Part shown: positions 20,704-24,112 of the stretch, piece by piece
Position numbering within the stretch: position 1 is the stretch's first letter
Layout: each line of letters begins with the position of its first letter
Assembly: GCA_945870475.1 (NCBI GenBank)
Contig: CAMBSR010000009.1
Location: 1-24,112, forward strand
DNA length: 24,112 nt
Origin: Phycisphaera mikurensis NBRC 102666
Lineage (GTDB): Bacteria; Planctomycetota; Phycisphaerae; Phycisphaerales; SM1A02
Reading direction: 5' to 3'
Notes under the pieces: generated by a model
Told to the model about the DNA's origin: nothing
Database searches by the model: none
Seen by the model: the letters and a program-made list of their open reading frames with translations, nothing else
Program-made: the position numbers and the translations under genes

Positions 20704-21756
20704 ATGTCCGCAGACCCACACACACCGTCCGGTCATCGTCGCGAGAAGGTCATCCTGGTCACGGGCGCCGGCGGCGAGATGGGCCATGGCCTCATCGACG
20801 TCCTGTCCTGTGACGGCAACCAGATCGTGGCCATGGACGTGCGCGAACTCGATGCGGGCGTCCGCTCCAAGTGCCGCGATGCCTTCGTGGGCGACATCTG
20901 CGACGGTGGCCTGCTCGAGCGTGTCAACGCGCAGTACGAGATCGGCGAGATCTTCCACCTGGCCGCGCTCCTCTCCACCCGCGGCGAGTTCGCGCCGGAG
21001 ACCGCGCACCACGTGAACGTGGACGGCACGCTCAACCTCCTGAAGCTGGCTGCCGAGCAGGCGCGCGCGCAGGGGCAGGGCGTGAAGTTCATGTTCCCGA
21101 GCTCGATCGCCGCGTACGGCATGCCGTCGGTGGAGGCCAAGCGCACCAATCGCGTGGTGAACGAGGACCAGTTCACGCACGCGCACACCATGTACGGCGT
21201 GAACAAGGTGGCGGGCGAGGAGCTCGGCCGCTACTACCAGGACCACTATCGCAAGCTTGCCAAGGACCGCATGGTGCGCCCGGTGGACTTCCGGTCGATC
21301 CGCTTCCCGGGCATCATCTCGAGCGACACGGTGCCCGCCGGCGGCACCAGCGACTACGGCCCGGAGATGATCCACGTCGTGGCGCAGGGCAAGGCGTACG
21401 ACTGCTTCGTGCGTCCGGACACGCGCATCCCGTTCATGACCATGCCCGAGGCGATCGACGCGCTGCTGCGGCTCGCCGCGGCGCCGAAGGAGCGCCTCAC
21501 GCGCTGCGTCTACAACGTCAGCGCCTTCAGCCCCACGGCCGCGGACTTCGAGCGCCTGGTCAAGCGCGACTTCCCGGGCGCGCAGGTGAGTTTCGTGCCG
21601 GACCTCGGCCGCCAGGCGATCGTCGACAGCTGGCCGGAGGAGTGCGATGATTCCGCCGCCCGCCGCGACTGGGGCTGGACGCCCACGTACACCTTCGAGA
21701 GCGCGTTCGAGAAGTACCTGATGCCGAAGATCCGGGCGCGGTACGGCAAGGCCTGA
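20704..21756 (+). CDS. SDR-type L-threonine 3-dehydrogenase (NAD-dependent epimerase/dehydratase family)
   Basis: A 350-residue extended short-chain dehydrogenase. It has the NAD-binding GAGGEMG (21-27), an active-site Ser region FPSSIAAYG (S133/S134) and the catalytic Y164-x3-K168 in MYGVNKVAGEE. SIRFPGIIS and the C-terminal YNVSAFSPTA are characteristic of the UDP-galactose-epimerase-like threonine dehydrogenases of archaea and some bacteria. This type is unrelated to the zinc-dependent Tdh of E. coli. It oxidises L-threonine to 2-amino-3-oxobutyrate with NAD. The adjacent kbl, 109 bases downstream, encodes the next enzyme, which strongly supports the assignment. ATG 20704 is chosen over the in-frame TTG at 20695 because of the leaderless promoter. 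Confidence 0.85.
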   Translation: MSADPHTPSGHRREKVILVTGAGGEMGHGLIDVLSCDGNQIVAMDVRELDAGVRSKCRDAFVGDICDGGLLERVNAQYEIGEIFHLAALLSTRGEFAPETAHHVNVDGTLNLLKLAAEQARAQGQGVKFMFPSSIAAYGMPSVEAKRTNRVVNEDQFTHAHTMYGVNKVAGEELGRYYQDHYRKLAKDRMVRPVDFRSIRFPGIISSDTVPAGGTSDYGPEMIHVVAQGKAYDCFVRPDTRIPFMTMPEAIDALLRLAAAPKERLTRCVYNVSAFSPTAADFERLVKRDFPGAQVSFVPDLGRQAIVDSWPEECDDSAARRDWGWTPTYTFESAFEKYLMPKIRARYGKA

Positions 21757-21828
21757 ACGGGGCGTTGCCGAAGCACCCGCCGGATTGGCCCGGGGGAGGG
21801 TGCGCGCCGGGCGGCGTTGGCCCTGCAA

Positions 21829-21858
21829 TTGCGGGGAAACAGGTGGTTCCGGTAGCCT
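21829..21858 (+). promoter_or_regulatory. Promoter (TTGCGG-N18-TAGCCT) for kbl, leaderless arrangement
   Basis: TTGCGG (21829-21834) and TAGCCT (21853-21858) are 18 bases apart. The -10 ends 7 nt before the kbl ATG (21866). The 109-base gap before it shows no glycine-riboswitch features. Confidence 0.45.
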
Positions 21859-21865
21859 TTCCCCG

Positions 21866-23089
21866 ATGACCACCCTCGTCGCCAGCCCGTTCGAGTCGCG
21901 CACGCAGCAGATCCTGTCCACGCTCAAGGAGTCAGGCCAGCTCAAGCACCTGCAGACCATCGAAGGCCCCATGGGCGCCACGGTGAAGCTCCGCGGCTAC
22001 GGCGAGGTGGCCTGCTTCTGCTCCAACAACTACCTCGGGCTCGCCGACCATCCGGAAGTGATCGAGGCGGGCATCGCCGGGCTGCGCACGTACGGCGCCG
22101 GCACCGCAAGCGTCCGCTTCATCTGCGGCACCTTCGAGTGCCACCACACCCTCGAGGCGAAGATCGCCGAGTTCTATGGCTGCGAGGCGGCGTACACGTT
22201 CACGAGCTGCTGGAACGCCAACGAGGCCATCTTCCCGACGCTCTGCGAGCCGGGCGACCTGGTCATCAGCGACGAACTGAACCACGCGTCCATCATCGAC
22301 GGAATCCGCCTGGCCGCGGTCATCAAGAAGGGCCTGCACAAGGGCGTCTTCAAGCATGCGGACCTCAACGACCTGCGCGCCAAGCTTGCCGCGGCGCGCG
22401 CCAACCCCGACGTGACGGGCGCCCTGTGGGTGGTCACGGACGGCGTGTTCAGCATGGAAGGCGACATCGGCGACCTGCCGGGGCTGCGCGCCGTGTGCGA
22501 CGAGTTCGGCGCGCTGCTCGTGGTGGATGACAGCCACGGCACCGGCGTGATGGGCCATACCGGCCGCGGCACGCACGAGCACTGGAACATGGCGGCCTCC
22601 AAGGTGGACTACTTCACGGGGACGCTCGGCAAGTCCCTCGGCGGCGCGGCCGGCGGATACGTGGTGGGAAGCCGCAAGGCCATCGACCTCCTCATCCAGC
22701 GCGGCCGTCCCACGCTCTTCTCGAACGCGCTTCCCGCCACGGTGGCCTGCAGCGCGGAGAAGGCCATCGACGTCCTGATGCGCGAGCCGCAGCGCGTCCA
22801 GAAGCTCCGCGACAACGTGGCCTATGCCCGCAAGACCATCCGCGAGGCGGGCTTCGAGGTGCTCGAGAGCCCCACGGCCATCTGCCCGATCATCGTCCAC
22901 GACACCGCCAAGGCCATCGCCATGAGCAAGCGGTTGCTCGAGCTCGGTGTCTTCGTCATCGGCTTCGGCTTCCCGGTGGTGCCGGAGGGGCACGCCCGCC
23001 TGCGCTGCCAGGTGAGCGCCGCCCACGAGAAGCAGCACCTCGATGCCTTCGGTGCCGCGCTGCGGCAGCTGCGCAAGGAATTCAAGTGA
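21866..23089 (+). CDS. kbl: 2-amino-3-ketobutyrate CoA ligase (glycine C-acetyltransferase)
   Basis: A PLP enzyme of the alpha-oxoamine synthase family that cleaves 2-amino-3-oxobutyrate with CoA to glycine and acetyl-CoA, the second step of threonine breakdown. The 407-residue protein has the CFCSNNYLGL N-terminal motif, the TYGAGTASVRFICGT loop, VVDDSHGTGVMG and the PLP lysine K256 in TGTLGKSLGG. The ATG at 21866 follows a -10 box by 7 nt; the open frame extends upstream to 21785, but that part is atypical. Other alpha-oxoamine synthases (BioF-like) are close relatives, but the tdh-like gene beside it and the sequence favour Kbl. Its TGA overlaps the GTG of the next gene (GTGA, 23086-23089), so the two are translationally coupled. 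Confidence 0.93.
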   Translation: MTTLVASPFESRTQQILSTLKESGQLKHLQTIEGPMGATVKLRGYGEVACFCSNNYLGLADHPEVIEAGIAGLRTYGAGTASVRFICGTFECHHTLEAKIAEFYGCEAAYTFTSCWNANEAIFPTLCEPGDLVISDELNHASIIDGIRLAAVIKKGLHKGVFKHADLNDLRAKLAAARANPDVTGALWVVTDGVFSMEGDIGDLPGLRAVCDEFGALLVVDDSHGTGVMGHTGRGTHEHWNMAASKVDYFTGTLGKSLGGAAGGYVVGSRKAIDLLIQRGRPTLFSNALPATVACSAEKAIDVLMREPQRVQKLRDNVAYARKTIREAGFEVLESPTAICPIIVHDTAKAIAMSKRLLELGVFVIGFGFPVVPEGHARLRCQVSAAHEKQHLDAFGAALRQLRKEFK

Positions 23090-24112
23090 TCTACCGCCGG
23101 ATCTACGATCGATCGCTCGCGCAGGCCAGCTACCTGGTCGGCTGCCCGGAGACCCGGGAGGCGATCCTCTTCGATCCGGAGCGCGACATCGACCGCTACG
23201 AGCGCGAGGCCGAGGAAGAGGGCGTCCGCATCGTGGCGGTGGCCGAGACGCACAACCACGCCGACTTCGTGAGCGGCACGCGTGCCTTCGCCGCGACGCG
23301 TCCCGTCACGGTCATGCTGAGCGGGATCGGCGAGCCCGCGTCGTGGACGGCCAGCGGCCCGTTCCATGCGGGCGCATCCATCCGCTTCCTCTGCGACTGC
23401 GAGACGTTCCGGATCGGTTCGCTCACCTTCCGCGTCCGGCACACGCCGGGGCACACGCGCGAGTCGCTGAGCTTCGAATACCTCGGCGAGCAGGGCTTCC
23501 CGCTCGCCCTCTTCTCGGGCGACTTCCTCTTCGCGGGCGACATCGGGCGGCCGGACCTCGGCTTCCTTGCCTCGGGCGGCATGAGCGTGGAGGAGAGCGC
23601 CGAGGCCATGCGCCAGAGCCTGGCGCTGCTTGATGACATGCCGGACGCCACGGTGGTGCTGCCCGGCCACGGTGCGGGAAGTGCCTGCGGCAAGATGATC
23701 TGCCGGCTGCCGGAGACCACCGTCGGCATCGAGCGCATCATCAACCGGCCGCTTCGTTCCAAGAGCGATGCGACGCAGTTCGTCGAGGGGCTTCTGCGCG
23801 ACCAGCCGGACGCGCCGCCGTATTTCGGGCGCGTCAAGACGGCCAACGAACGCGGACCGGAGCTGCACGATGCAGTGCCCGCCCCGCCGCGCATGGGCCC
23901 GGCGGAGTTTTCCGTGGCTGCGCGCGAGCTGCACCGCGTGGTGGTGGACACGCGCGAGTGGGGCGCATGGGTGGACGGCCACCTTGCGGGCTCCATCTTC
24001 GCCATGCTCGACCAGTACTTCGGGCCCACCGTGGCCAACTACCTCGAGGCCGGAGACGAGGTGCTGTTCGTGGCGGACCCTGACGACATCGACGAGGCCG
24101 TGCGTGTCCTGT
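23086..24112 (+). CDS. MBL-fold metallo-hydrolase fused to rhodanese, persulfide-dioxygenase-like (runs off the window)
   Basis: A GTG start overlaps the kbl stop. The frame stays open to the end of the window (342 codons), so the 3' end is missing. The N-terminal metallo-beta-lactamase domain (about 1-240) shows ETHNHADF (H56, H58, D60), HTPGHT (H119, H123), SGDFLFAGDIG (D146) and LPGHGAG (H195). These match the ETHE1/persulfide dioxygenase-like branch; the F after D is usual in the 'ETHxHADFVSG' subgroup. A rhodanese-like domain begins near residue 285 (HRVVVDTREW..GHLAGSI). Such fusions act in sulfide or thiol-persulfide oxidation. Coupling to kbl is unexpected and has no obvious metabolic reason. 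The cytoplasmic location is inferred, as no signal is present. Confidence 0.85.
   Translation, partial: MIYRRIYDRSLAQASYLVGCPETREAILFDPERDIDRYEREAEEEGVRIVAVAETHNHADFVSGTRAFAATRPVTVMLSGIGEPASWTASGPFHAGASIRFLCDCETFRIGSLTFRVRHTPGHTRESLSFEYLGEQGFPLALFSGDFLFAGDIGRPDLGFLASGGMSVEESAEAMRQSLALLDDMPDATVVLPGHGAGSACGKMICRLPETTVGIERIINRPLRSKSDATQFVEGLLRDQPDAPPYFGRVKTANERGPELHDAVPAPPRMGPAEFSVAARELHRVVVDTREWGAWVDGHLAGSIFAMLDQYFGPTVANYLEAGDEVLFVADPDDIDEAVRVL

Noticed and set aside
21757..21865. Possible glycine riboswitch before kbl
   Set aside because: The glycine aptamer core is not present and the promoter sits 7 nt from the start, leaving no leader.
18940..21981. 1013-codon minus-strand open frame
   Set aside because: Only its last 200 codons (18940-19542) look like a real membrane protein; the rest is antisense to the lipoprotein and dehydrogenase genes.

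Overview
The window is a GC-rich chromosomal segment. It most likely comes from a Planctomycetota bacterium of the Phycisphaerae/Phycisphaerales type (inference). The clues are a secreted protein ending in two dockerin-like repeats with the 'ADLG..LG.W' signature, a planctomycete-style pseudopilin, a Tat-signal lipoprotein of the sugar-phosphate isomerase fold, and several start codons sitting directly downstream of a -10 box. There is no insertion sequence, prophage or CRISPR array. Most genes are ordinary housekeeping or regulatory genes.

Layout. Positions 1-2965 hold an operon of ATP-type PEP carboxykinase (pckA) and an ACT-domain threonine ammonia-lyase. 3101-5434 hold an HTH-receiver regulator and glutamine-dependent NAD synthetase (nadE). 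5486-6298 (minus) is a PPP-type phosphatase, divergent from mutL (6363-8162), which is coupled to an unknown protein (8164-9024). 8987-10935 (minus) is a three-gene operon: dockerin-type secreted protein, pseudopilin, and BFD-like [2Fe-2S] protein. It is preceded at 11195-11023 by a well-preserved cobalamin riboswitch. 11501-13801 is a secreted HEAT-repeat protein with an unusual structured leader, followed by tRNA-Thr(CGU), a terminator and REP-like palindromes. 14210-15787 (minus) is a gamma-glutamyltransferase-family enzyme. 15929-17919 hold a small unknown protein and a REC-GAF-HD-GYP regulator. 18010-19619 (minus) hold an unknown Cys-cluster protein and a membrane protein. 19618-20655 is a Tat lipoprotein. 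20704-24112 hold an SDR-type threonine dehydrogenase, 2-amino-3-ketobutyrate CoA ligase (kbl), and a truncated MBL-fold/rhodanese protein.

How the genes work together. Threonine has two exits here: deamination by the ACT-domain lyase, and oxidation plus CoA cleavage to glycine and acetyl-CoA by the dehydrogenase and kbl. PckA provides the gluconeogenic link. The most unusual part is the B12-riboswitch operon. No known B12 enzyme or transporter is recognisable in it; it encodes a surface-type protein, a pseudopilin and a small iron-sulfur protein. It is a candidate B12-responsive surface system.

Many transcription units appear leaderless: a TAnnnT-like -10 box lies 7-9 nt before the start codon (nadE, mutL, ggt-like, HD-GYP, tdh-like, kbl), often followed by a TGCG(C) tract.
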